A DNA stretch of 64,000 bases from Alligator mississippiensis. Lineage: Eukaryota > Chordata > Crocodylia > Alligatoridae. This document shows positions 1 to 9,639 of the stretch, piece after piece. The position numbers and the translations under genes are program-made. The notes under the pieces were generated by a model, which was given only the letters and a program-made list of their open reading frames with translations, searched no databases and had not been told where the DNA came from. The first letter of the stretch is position 1. Every line of letters starts with the position of its first letter. The stretch is from positions 172,740,933 to 172,804,932 of the forward strand of contig NC_081824.1 of assembly GCF_030867095.1 (NCBI RefSeq), written 5' to 3'.

Positions 1-784
1 GGTTTTTAACCCTCTGCTTGCCAGATAGTGTTCACATTCATCCAATTTATCAAAAAATGTCTTCTCTGAAAATGTCATTACAAGTCAGAACTTATTTAAA
101 ATAAAGCATAGGAGCTGACTTGCCTTGCAGCTAAATTGAAATTTTAGTTAGAAAGATTTCACAGAGAAACACATCTACACTACCACAGTAAAAAAGAGTT
201 TCAACATATACACTGTATTACATTGAAAGCAATATGGTGAAACTTGGTGGAATTAAATAAATTTTCTTGAATAAAGATCCCCCTAATGGAAGCATTAAAC
301 CACTGCAGCAACCTTTCATTGCCTGCATAAATGGGTAGAATGAAAATTCTCTGTCTAAAGAGCTCAGGGTTGATCTAATTAAGTCCTGTTTTAGGTACTT
401 AACTGTTTAAGTGGAGCTTAGAGGCTTAAATCTGAAATTGCAACTCAAAAACCCAGGTCAACTGCTGTCTAATTCTGAACACAGCTGAACTCAGCAGATA
501 CCTTTCTGTTTGATTTTAAAATATATTAGGGAACTAAAAGTCCCCATACCAAGAACTGTTCAAGACCACTGCTTAAACTTGACCAAGAACCAAAACATAG
601 AAGTTACTTGGTCTTAGCCCTCTGAAGCAGCCAAATCTGATACAAATACTTAAATAATGTAATGCCTACCCTAACCAACAGAACTAGGTTCCTCACAGTA
701 TAGTGGCAGCCAATTTCTTTGATAAGATGGCTAGCAGTGGTGATGGTGCTGATAGGAATGCCCACCTTTTCATGATGGACAAGT
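1..784. other. KIF6: KIF6 intron 3, no feature recognised
   Basis: AT-rich intronic sequence. I find no exon carrying the kinesin P-loop and no clear repeat. Confidence 0.5.
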
Positions 785-792
785 GGCTAGAG

Positions 793-1236
793 TAGTAGTT
801 TTCAACAATTCCAATTCTGTGGTCCACCTCCAAACCTCTGTACAGCCCCATGGCTGATCTTCCCTGCACCCCTCCAATCCCAGCCTACAACATCTAACCT
901 CCCCCAGTTCCCAGCTCACCTCCAACACTCAGTCATTCCCCCTAACCACCAGCCACCCCACATGCCCAACACCAACCAGTTCTTTGCACATTACCTCAAG
1001 CACCAAGAGTGACATAAGTGCATTTGCACAGTGCTGCACCAGAATTAATTAGCCCCACCTTGCAGCAGAGCTAATCAGTCTATCAGAAGAATTAAAATAA
1101 GGGATTATGCTGTTTCCTGTGCCAGGGCTAGCACACATGGAGCAGCATGGTGCCTGGAAAATTTGGCTGAGGTTCCCCTCCAAGAGCTGTCCTTATGACC
1201 CACTTGCAGGATGCAGCCCACCAGTTGGGAACCACT
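793..1236. mobile_element. Non-autonomous hAT-like element A, target ggctagag
   Basis: The left end tagtagttttcaac and the right end gttgggaaccact (reverse complement agtggttcccaac) form hAT-type inverted ends. Eight-base duplications ggctagag lie at 785-792 and 1237-1244. The interior is C-rich and holds no transposase. It lies in KIF6 intron 3. Confidence 0.75.
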
Positions 1237-1244
1237 GGCTAGAG

Positions 1245-1782
1245 CAGCAGTCCAACTGGTGCTCTGTAGGCTGCACGTGAGGTTAAACTGGCCTCTCAGG
1301 CTCCCACCTGGCTGCTGCTTCTGCCATTGCTACACGTGCAGCAGCACTTGGGGGCTCCTGCTCCCTCTAGCTTCCCCTTTCTGTCCCCATTTCTGCCCCA
1401 GGGTGGTGCAGGACAGCACATCCTGCAATGCTAGGGGAGCCTACAGACCAAGATATCTGAGTGGCATGGTGCAATAGGGGAGCTAGTGGCTAGGAAGCTA
1501 AGTGCAAGTCAGGATGCCCAGGTGCCTGGTGCACTGGGGAAGTACACTGCATCATGCGGTACAGTGACAGTGCCTGTGATGCAGCCGGGGAGCACTCAGG
1601 TGCATGGTGCAAAGGTGAGGGGTGGTGCACAGTGCAGCAGTGGGGTGCCTGGGCATGCAGTGCATAGCAGGAAAGGAGGTGCAGAACCTAGGACTCATGG
1701 TCCCCCCGTTGATGTGGCCCTTGCTAGTAGTGTGCCTTGAGGGGCATGCAGCCCTAAGCCACTTAGAAATTGGACAGCCCTG
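1245..1782. mobile_element. Non-autonomous hAT-like element B, adjacent to A
   Basis: It begins cagcagtccaactgg right after the second ggctagag and ends ttggacagccctg (reverse complement cagggctgtccaa). A third ggctagag follows at 1783-1790. The interior is GC-rich without a transposase. Open frames of 80-90 residues within it are not recognisable proteins. Confidence 0.75.
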
Positions 1783-2109
1783 GGCTAGAGAATTCACCTA
1801 GATAGTGGGAGCTCATTATTAAATTTTCACTTTAACCTGGGGAATGTCAAACCTACATCTACTTTACATTAAACAGTTGCTAGTCACAACACAAAACAGT
1901 CCCGAACAGTCCTTGGAACGAAACCAAGGACTCCTTCCACCTGAGGAAATGCCCTAGCCACAATCCTGCTAAAATACAATCATGCTGCCCATCTTTGGTC
2001 TAATAAATCTTAAACTGTTTTTCGCTGCACAGGAGAACAACTTCAATAGAAGGCATGGAGACTGCTGTTATTCCAGCCCTCCTCTCCCCCCAGCTTAATC
2101 TATAGGCAG

Positions 2110-2232
2110 TTGTTAGGGCACTTTTACAAGAGGTGGGAGATACGAGTATGAGATGCCTCTGGCTGAAAAGGCAATTAAACCAAGGTCTCACAATGAGTTG
2201 ACCAGTGGTCTGGTAACTGAGCTATTACAGAA
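2110..2232 (-). mobile_element. tRNA-derived SINE remnant
   Basis: Read on the minus strand it shows an A-box-like tagctcagttaccaga (from about 2227) and a B-box-like ccttggtttaattgcc (about 2185-2170), with tRNA-like spacing. It is diverged and the body is unclear. Confidence 0.4.
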
Positions 2233-3812
2233 TACAATGGGCACCTCCAATTCCAGTAGCACATTTTAAAAGAAGAGAGAAAATCCTGCCTTCCTTGCTA
2301 CAAAAAACCCACCTTCAAGAGAAGATCCCAAGCTGTGGATCCTAAGTGATCAGAGGTGCCTTTCTGAAGGCCTGAATTAGGCGTTCAAGCTCTAAAGAGA
2401 ACAGGGTTTAAGACACCCTGTAATCAGGATTTCCTATTGGAAAAGTCTCGCTGGGTACCGGTATACTGCCTGGTTTGGATTCCATACTGAGGTGACTTAA
2501 CTTTCCCCATGTCCCAGAGTTAAATATTTCACTCTGTGGACCAGAAGCCTAAAACTTAAGCACCTAACTCCTTTATTGGATCTTCCTCCTAGCTCTTACA
2601 CATGGGTATGGGCAACAGAAATCTGTCTTCTAACAGCTAAATTACAAATCCACCTGTTCAACAGAGAACTTGTGGATGGGTAAAATGTTCTCCAGCCTAT
2701 AGCATGGTATTTTGCAAGTTTTCTTGCCTCAATTGTTATTTTTCTTTTTACAAAAATACGTGTCCAAACTTTAAATAACTCTATTTTATGTTATTAACAT
2801 AACCATGATAGTACAGTAAACTGTTCCATGATGCTTCATAAATGCATCTGAAATCATATCAAAATATATGAAGGTACAGTGATATTTTCTGCAGCCTGCA
2901 CAAGCTTCCTATGTCACTTCAGCACATGCCTTTTATACCATTTCTAATTACTTGACCTCAGACTCATTATTCTTGCAACATAATGCCCTACAGGTAAAAT
3001 TAATGTGATTGTGAATGAGGAAGGAGTGTGAAGTAATATTTCATTCACTGGAGAATTTGGATTCCATGCAGTGAACAAGATTAAAGAAAAATAAGGCAAG
3101 AGCAGACAGGGCTCTTGTTTCTTTCACTGTGATGGATATCAGGTATTGATTGTATTAGCCACAGTACCATAAACTGAACAATGAAAATTAAAAAAAGCAG
3201 AAAATCCCTCCATAATCACAACAGTTTTCAAACTAAAGAGTGGTTCTATAACACATGGAATTTTTAAGATTTGGGAGCTTGGTTCGAGAATGTTAGCATT
3301 CTTTAATTATTATGGGAAAAAGACAGATAACATTGCTAACACCACCACTGTCACGCATGAAGTTCAGCTGAAAGTAAGAGCAAAGCTGGAGGCCATCTTC
3401 ACAATAAAGATGTCCATATATGACTGTTCCTAAATTCATAAAAACCAAACAGTGAAGTTAAATTCTCTCAAACATTTCTTCAACAGGAATTACACCCTTT
3501 CTAAAGGACGAAAGAAGAGAAATCAGTGGAAATGGCAAAACTAACCAAATATAAATTTCTATGTCTCCCATATTACTTCAGAAAAGCAGGTGAATTTAGA
3601 AGCTAATTTAGGAGTTAATGATAGAGCCCTCCAAAAGCAAAACTCTCATGGGGTTCTTCTATAACCACTTGATACAGATAGATCATGATTTAGACAATAA
3701 AAGCAGGGTCCAGTTTCAAAGTAACAAAACAAATGATAATCAGGTTGTTTCCAAATGGTATAAAAATTACCACACACATGACTAGTAGTTATTTACGAGG
3801 TTAAACACCTAC
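2233..3812. other. KIF6: KIF6 intron 3, no feature recognised
   Basis: AT-rich sequence up to the exon 3 donor. No clear repeat family or exon was found. A short 'cttaagcacctaactcc' block near 2555 resembles an old reptilian interspersed repeat. Confidence 0.45.
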
Positions 3813-3887
3813 CATTCTGCCACTGGTTTAGCAATATTTTCAAAAATGTCATCTTGCTTTGTCTCCTGATCAAAAATTTTCTGAAAT
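3813..3887 (-). CDS. KIF6: KIF6 coding exon 3 (motor domain, before the P-loop)
   Basis: This 75 bp exon starts after a ttatttgcag acceptor and ends at AATG|gtaggt. Its first base completes the Lys codon begun in exon 2. It then reads FQKIFDQETKQ and IFENIAKPVAE, the kinesin segment just ahead of the GxxxxGKT nucleotide-binding loop, ending two bases into codon 83. The next exon, expected to carry the P-loop, is not found in 1-3812, so it lies off the left edge. The intron to exon 2 is 1981 bp and contains a CR1 fragment. Intact frame and splice sites support a functional gene. Confidence 0.95.
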
Positions 3888-5618
3888 CTGCAAATAAGAA
3901 ACCAATATTGATCACGCAGGCTATTTAAACACTACTTGAATCATGTATTTTGTTTTTCTGTTTGTAAATAGTCAATGTTTACATCGTTGGGCTTACGCAA
4001 TGTAGTACAATGTTTTCCCTGTATTCTAATCACAGTGTGCTGTTGTGTTATTGTATACAAATAGATTGTAAATACAAAGTACTTCTTTGACAAGATCTGT
4101 ACAATAAAATCCTCTGATAAAATGATGTAGTTTAGGGGCGAAAATAAACTGTATTTTTACAGCTATCAAAGGAAACAGTGTTTGGAACTGGCAACACATA
4201 GAAAACTAGACAAATAAATTACAGAGCATTAAAAAAGTACATTCAGATTCCCAACCGTTGCATGATGGTAAAGCAACTAAAACTTATTGTAATCAATATT
4301 AACAATTTTTAAAAAAAATCAAAGCATTTATTTGTTTTATCTGACATTAAGGTTACGAAACACTACACAGGACGCATAAAAAAAAGACAATGTCCCTGTC
4401 TCAAAGTTCATACAGTATACAGTGCTTCACTCAAATACAATATATTTGGAACCATTGAGAGATGTTGCAACACATGCCGCTATCCTGAAAACCATTATTC
4501 ATCTGAGCACTTCTACGGATTTTGTCTGATATCAGTTATGCCACCCATAGCAGAATAGGATTGCAGGATAAGAGCCAAAGGTGACAAGGTATAGAGGCAT
4601 AGGGAAGAAAACTGAGTTTTAAGAAGAAGGTATTTGCCAAATAGTTTCTTTCATATGCATAGTTTTATTGTAAGAGACTGGGAGAAAGAAAATATCCATA
4701 GAGATCACCATGCTCAACATTTATTAGAATGCTTTTTTACAGACTTTTACAAGAATGATGAAGTCAGAGAAAACGTCAGAATCCATTACAGCTGGCTTGG
4801 ACATCTGTAATCCAAGTTGATGTTGCACATTACTCTAGTGAAGAGGACTACTCTTTAGTCTCAAAAGAGAAAGGGTTTAATTAGAGTGCATGCAATGACA
4901 TCAGTCTGAACTACAGATGTTTATTTATCTGGAGCACTATTCGACAGGGGCAAAGAACAATCAAACCCAAGGTTTAAAGATTGTATTGTTATTTAAAAAA
5001 GAAAATAGTAAATTCTTAACTTTGAAAGCGAGAGACGCTCCAAACATTCATAAACAGTTTATGTTTACTTCTTTGCTTATATGCACAACAGATAAGGGCA
5101 TACATTCCTTACTACATGATTTGTCACTACCAGTCTTAATTTGTTGCTTATTGCTTAAATTGCAATAAACTCTGTTTATCAGCATGTTGGTTAAATAAGT
5201 AAACTAAGTGCTTAGCATCTTTCAACCTCACTCTCTAATCTTGAACTAACAGCAGGCTTTACCTACATCAAAGAAGAAGTTGTCAAATGGCAACTATTAG
5301 GAACCTTGAAAATGACAGGAACTTACTGGATTTCGTGGCTGTTATCTCTTCCCACTTTCAAGGCTTCTAATAGCTTCTCTGAGACCATTAGTTTTAAAAT
5401 GAGAGGTACTAATCAGTTTTAGGGTTGCTACTATCACAGCACTGACAAAATGGTGTGCTTAAGGCGAATTGTTTCCATTCAGTACCCCAACCGTATACAA
5501 TACCAATAGCAAGTGCCGTCCTGAAGACAGGGTTCTGACATTTTACCTCAAAGTTATCCAACAACTGCACAAGAAAGACAAATTTGGCTATCAATTTCTT
5601 TCAGATTTATAGTGAAAT
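3888..5618. other. KIF6: KIF6 intron 2 (right of exon 3), nothing recognised
   Basis: AT-rich intronic sequence with no open frame over 85 codons and no clear repeat before the CR1 fragment. Confidence 0.5.
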
Positions 5619-5745
5619 TATAGATTTCATAGATGTTAGGGCTGGAAAGGACCTTGAAGATCATCAAGTCCAGCCCCCTGCCCAGGGGCAGGAAGTCACC
5701 TAGGGGATGCAGTGCAATAGGCTGTAGCACTAGACAATTCCTATT
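5619..5745 (-). mobile_element. CR1 LINE 3' end fragment
   Basis: This begins tagatttcatagatgttagggctggaaagg-like and continues with the 'catcaagtccagccccctgcc' and 'gggcaggaagtcacc' blocks typical of reptilian CR1 3' untranslated regions read on the opposite strand. It lies in KIF6 intron 2 and is heavily 5'-truncated. Confidence 0.8.
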
Positions 5746-5868
5746 ATTAAAAGTTCTGTATGAAAACTATTACTAAATATATCAAATAGACAAATAATCA
5801 GACAGACTATTACTAAATATATCAAATAAAATGCACAAAGAAAAAAAATTGAAGGAAAGGCAACTTAC

Positions 5869-5975
5869 TTGAACTTGTAACTCTCTCGCTTATTATTGAC
5901 AAATCCATCTGCCAAATCACGTGGCACAATAATCTGTAAACTGGATGCGGATCTATCTTCTTCAATGGAATAAAT
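5869..5975 (-). CDS. KIF6: KIF6 coding exon 2 (motor domain)
   Basis: This 107 bp exon continues the KIF6 motor domain, residues 23-57 plus two bases of codon 58. The acceptor is tttgtag immediately before 5975 and the donor is AA|gtaagt after 5869. The translation begins IYSIEEDRSASS and ends DLADGFVNNKRESYKFK. The second block is a nearly invariant KIF6 segment, compared with the mammalian protein from memory. It follows exon 1 in phase 0 across a 924 bp intron. The divergent part (EEDRSASS) falls where KIF6 orthologues vary. There are no stops or frameshifts, so the exon looks functional. Confidence 0.95.
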
Positions 5976-6220
5976 CTACAAAATGCAGATAAGGATTAAC
6001 CATGGAGGCTTCACCAGAGGAACAGGGGCTTGGGCCCCATTCCCTTGATTTACCCAAACTGCATCTTCTCGCTCAGGTGCCAGGTAGGGATTTCAGGGAA
6101 TGTCGTCGCTTCTGCGGTCAGTCCACCTCTGACCAACCAGAATCCCACGGCTATCAAAGCGAGAGCACAGGGACATTTCCTAGCTGGGTAAAGCAATCAA
6201 TTTCCTTCCACCCATTCCAC

Positions 6221-6430
6221 CAGTGGGTTTCACACTTTTTAGACTTGAGGCACCCCTTGTTTCAGTGGCAGCGCCCTTCCATCACTTGTGTGAACCGAGC
6301 AGCACCCCATTTCAACAACGATATATTTAAAGGGGCTGCTGTATGGCAGTGGGGGAAATCTCTGAAGGCTTCTCATGGTTGAAGCTCCTTTGAGAGGGGC
6401 TGGGCAACAGGGGGGCCAGTGGCCAGGCAG
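6221..6430. mobile_element. hAT-like element remnant in KIF6 intron 1
   Basis: The left end reads cagtgggtttcacacttttt, like the CAGTGGTTCTCAAACTTTTT terminus common in reptilian hAT elements. A clear right terminus and target duplication are not visible, so the right border is approximate. Confidence 0.4.
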
Positions 6431-6550
6431 CAATGGCCTGTAAACTCGTACACCCGCTTCTCCCTCCGTGCAGAGGCTCCCTTAAAAAGCATCTCCTAGC
6501 ACCTCAGGATGCCCTGGCTAAGAACCACCATGCTATACCTTCACCAGACA

Positions 6551-6815
6551 TGAGATGACATACACACATGGATGCACACCTACACAGGCACACATGCAAA
6601 CATGCACCCTCATGCACACACGTGCAGATCCGCACAAAGGTGCACTCATCCACGCACCCGTGCAAGCTGGTACACGTGCCCATGTGCACCTCCATGCACA
6701 TGTGCACACACAGAGATATGCACGGGTGCACACGCACAGACATGCACATGCATGTACATGCACATGCAGATACGCACGCCTGCACGCACGGGAACTGCAC
6801 GCACAGTTGCACACG
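6551..6815. repeat. Degenerate CA/TGCA-rich minisatellite in KIF6 intron 1
   Basis: About 265 bp of imperfect repeats of cacatgca/gtgcacac, mostly alternating purine-pyrimidine, directly downstream of KIF6 exon 1. Several overlapping open frames of 90-250 residues rich in His, Cys, Thr and Ala arise from it; they are composition artefacts. The alternating bases favour Z-DNA, which is an inference. Confidence 0.8.
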
Positions 6816-6899
6816 CGCGGGCCACCTGCGAGGGCACAAGAAGCCGCCTGCGCAAGCCCCCCTCGCCCCCGGCATGCCCGCAGCCCTTGGGGCGCCTAC

Positions 6900-6965
6900 C
6901 CCCGCCCGCTGCCGCCGCGCCAGCGGCTTCACCCGGGCGTAGATGGGGATGGTTTGCTTCCCCAT
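6900..6965 (-). CDS. KIF6: KIF6 coding exon 1 (kinesin family member 6, N-terminus)
   Basis: This is the start of a kinesin motor protein that moves along microtubules and is linked to cilia. The ATG at 6965 reads leftward for 22 codons to a donor with GT at 6899-6898 (exon end GGG, then gtaggc). The peptide contains QTIPIYARVKP, the first beta strand of kinesin motors (I-x-V/A-x-x-RV-x-P), and resembles the mammalian KIF6 N-terminus from memory. The start has G at -3 and G at +4, a strong Kozak context. The exon ends in phase 0, matching exon 2. It lies inside a CpG island. The open frame runs on past the donor to 6504, but that extension is low-complexity intronic repeat and is not coding. 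An out-of-frame upstream ATG lies at 7002. The identification rests on three consecutive exons matching the same family. Confidence 0.93.
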
Positions 6966-7002
6966 CGCGAGTCTGGTTGCGGGGGGGCGCTAGGCCCCGC
7001 AT

Positions 7003-7014
7003 AGCAACGGTAAC
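7003..7014 (-). promoter_or_regulatory. Paired RFX (X-box type) half-sites
   Basis: AGCAAC (7003-7008) and GGTAAC (7009-7014) each fit the RFX half-site RGYAAC and abut as a direct repeat, 38-49 bp upstream of the KIF6 ATG. A canonical X-box has inverted half-sites, so this is a partial match only. RFX factors control many ciliary genes, and KIF6 is cilium-related; regulation here is inferred. Confidence 0.35.
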
Positions 7015-7076
7015 CACGGGACGCGACCCAGCATGCACCGCACCTCGAGGGGACGGGAGAGTGGCGTTCGGCGCGC

Positions 7077-7088
7077 TGCGCGTGCGCA
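7077..7088. promoter_or_regulatory. NRF1 binding site consensus
   Basis: The twelve bases TGCGCGTGCGCA are, on the other strand, TGCGCACGCGCA, a full match to the NRF1 consensus YGCGCAYGCGCR. The site lies 112-123 bp upstream of the KIF6 start codon in the CpG island, a typical position for NRF1 near a start site. Confidence 0.6.
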
Positions 7089-7461
7089 GTCAGAGGAGAA
7101 CGAAGGGGGCTGGAATATGGCCCTGCTTCCTGGGCACTTCTGCTGTCCCTGTCTTGCAGCACAGAGGGCAGTGGCGCTGCCCCAGCCCCTGGCTGTGTCG
7201 GGGCGGGCTGCAGAGGGGTAGAGGGCAATGCCCTGGCAGGTGCAAGGAGTCGTGCTGCGTCGCCAGCTGGCCTGCCACCTCTCCTGCGACCTGGTGTTGC
7301 TCCGAGGTCGTGGGGCTGTTTATATGACAGCCTCCGCTTTCCTTCGCATTACAAGCCTCTTCTAGCTGGAGTTGCAGAGAAAGACTGGAAGCAGAGCTCT
7401 ACAGGTCAGAAAGAGAAAGGCTCAGCCTAACGCCAACCAAGAGTCACCCCTGAGTTTAGGA

Positions 7462-7989
7462 CAGTGGTTTTCAAACTTTTTTGTACCAGGACCCATTTGT
7501 TAACAATGGCCAGTCCTGACCCAGTGCCCTCACTCACAACTAGGGTGGCTAACACAGAGGACATTCCAGTTTTCTGCTCCTCTGTCCTCTATTAATACAA
7601 AACCCGATGCCTTTATGTCCTCTGTTTTTGTCTTCAAGAGAAAAACAGAGGACGTAAAGGGGTCCGGTTTTGTATCAATAGAGGACACAGGACAACTAGA
7701 CTGTCCTCTCTGATGGCCACCCTACTCCCAATCCGCTGTCCCCCACTCCTAGGCCCCTGCTACCCAGTGTGGGGCAGGGGGTGGGTGTGCAGGGCATGAG
7801 GGGCTCCAAGCAGCCCCTTGCAAACTGGAGCTCTGCTAGCCTGCAAGGGAAAAGCCACGGTTTTCCATGTTTTGTTTTGTTTTGTTTTTTCCTTTAAAGA
7901 AGAATCTAATTTTAAAGTTTGTTCACAACCCTTTCATATTATTGTTACGACCCTATTTTGGGTCCCAACCCACAGGTTGAGAAATGCTG
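7462..7989. mobile_element. hAT-like element hosting a nested MITE
   Basis: The left end cagtggttttcaaac and the right end ggttgagaaatgctg (reverse complement cagcatttctcaacc) are hAT-type termini. No transposase is present. An 8 bp target duplication is not clean: 'aggaca' occurs at both sides but two bases out of register. It carries the 7541-7724 insertion. Confidence 0.7.
7541..7724. mobile_element. Palindromic MITE (mariner-like) inside a hAT
   Basis: Terminal inverted repeats start tagggtggctaacacagagg and, from the right, tagggtggccatcagagagg. The outermost TA on each side fits a mariner-type TA target. Internally 7584-7633 and 7637-7686 are inverted copies of about 50 bp with only a few mismatches, so most of the element folds into one long hairpin. 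It has no coding capacity. Confidence 0.75.
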
Positions 7990-8699
7990 GAGGACATCAC
8001 TCATGTTTTGTTTTGTTTTTTAAAATGCCTGCAGTTGCTAATCCTGCAGCCACTATGGTACCTAGTGTTGAAAATGATAGCTTCTAGCATCTGCCAGAGG
8101 CACACCAATTTGATTTATATGCCACCCTCCCCGTGAAAGCTCAGGGGGATGTAAGGACTGAAGAGTAATTAGGTAAACAAGGGCAATAAGATACCTCAGT
8201 GTAATAAAGTAAGCCAGAGTTAATGGTATTCTGTAAGATTTTGCTATAGATCTGGTCAGATTGGTTACTTACACTAGCAGTCTCTTAGAGGAAGGAAGCA
8301 GTATATTGTAGTACTTAGATATGTAGCCCCTATTAAAGTGTAAAATACAACTGACACCTGTAAAGACTGAGCAACTATCCAAAAGGGACTTGGAAAAGCT
8401 ACAAGTATAGTTGTGTAATTACACTGGTTGCAGAATTATACAAGTTAATGGGGGCAATGTAATCAATTGACTCAGATGGAAAACATTACTGATTTCTTAG
8501 AGAACCAAATTAAAGCTGAGTTTGCAAAGCAAAGAAAAAGACAACAAATGCAATTTTAGGCTGTTACATAAAAGAGCATTATGACAGAGGAAGGGGATTA
8601 AGAATAGGATTCATCTGAGAAAAAAAATGGTGATAGTTTGATCTGTGATAACTATGAAGTTGTCTCTGCAGGATATTACAACCAAGCTGTGGTTATTTA
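7990..8699. other. Intergenic, nothing recognised
   Basis: AT-rich sequence upstream of KIF6 with no open frame or clear repeat. Confidence 0.45.
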
Positions 8700-8790
8700 A
8701 AATATCTCAGTTTGCGGAGGCAATGGAATAGAACTCAGGATCCTGCAGTTTGGATCGGGAGGATTTTATCACTTAAGCTAAAAGAATTTA
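8700..8790 (-). mobile_element. tRNA-derived SINE
   Basis: On the minus strand it reads ttttagcttaagtgataaaa (A-box region) and cctgagttctattccattg (B-box, compare GGTTCRATTCC) with tRNA spacing. Confidence 0.5.
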
Positions 8791-9639
8791 TTTTAGCTGT
8801 TAGCACTATGGGACACATTAAGCAGAGTTGGGCAAATTAAATTCTTATGTTATTCGAGCATGGCCTTATGCAAGTGTAAGAATTTTATATTGTGTCCATC
8901 AGTCTTGTGTCTACGTACGATAGCATTCCTAAACCATGGACAGAAGAACAGGATACCCCAGGACAACAGCTGCCACAAGAGCTGTAATGAAATAAAGCAA
9001 CACCTTGAACTGAAATAAGTTTTCCATAAACTGAGAAGTTTACCCTGGATTGGAACTACAGTAAGTTTGTTTTTTTCTGAACTGTGTATTTTTTTCTTGA
9101 TAGAGCTTTTAGTTTAGTATGCACAGCTAAATTAAATGTGATGGAGTTATGTTCATCCTTCATCCTTATGACAGATTCTATACTGATACTTGCTGCAAGA
9201 GTTTTGACTAGGTAAATTGCATTGGTTGTGGTGTAGTATGTAATGCGATAGTCATACTTAATTAAATAATCACATTTGGATATTAGCTATCTCTTGTATA
9301 ACAATAATATTTAAGGAGTGTTCCCTAAAAACTCAATTCATAAATGATAGGCAAATGCCAAGATAGTATAACTAAAAAACACACTGGGAAAAAGAAAAAA
9401 ACCACACTCACGCGCACATATTCAGGAGCAACTGGGTAGTGGCCAACTGAATGATGAAGTATATACAAGACATCATTGACACTAGAGTTTCCAGCCAGGC
9501 ACTTCAGCTATTTCACATTTCCAAATGTTTCCCTTCCAGGGTGACCCAAAATAATTCAAAACCAATTATTTCCAGAGAAATGTTTATTAACCCATGGAAA
9601 CATATGGAACAGACTTAAAAATTCTGAGTTTCATCTAGA
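8791..9639. other. Intergenic, nothing recognised
   Basis: AT-rich, no coding signal and no repeat I can name with confidence. Confidence 0.4.

Larger units (their letters stand above)
6780..7330 (-). promoter_or_regulatory. KIF6: CpG-island promoter of KIF6
   Basis: This stretch is strikingly GC- and CpG-rich compared with the AT-rich surroundings and spans KIF6 exon 1 and its upstream flank. It holds the NRF1 consensus at 7077-7088 and the paired RFX-type half-sites at 7003-7014. No TATA box stands out at a useful distance, as is usual for CpG-island promoters with dispersed start sites. Rightward transcription from the same island is possible, but no plus-strand exon is recognisable here. 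Confidence 0.8.

Noticed and set aside
1..3812. KIF6 exon 4 carrying the P-loop
   Set aside because: No minus-strand segment encodes the GQTGSGKT-type motif; the exon must lie beyond the left edge.
6504..7327. Overlapping open frames of 88-251 codons on both strands around the KIF6 first exon
   Set aside because: Apart from the first 22 codons at 6965-6900 they are translations of the CA/TGCA minisatellite and CpG island, with extreme composition and no domain.
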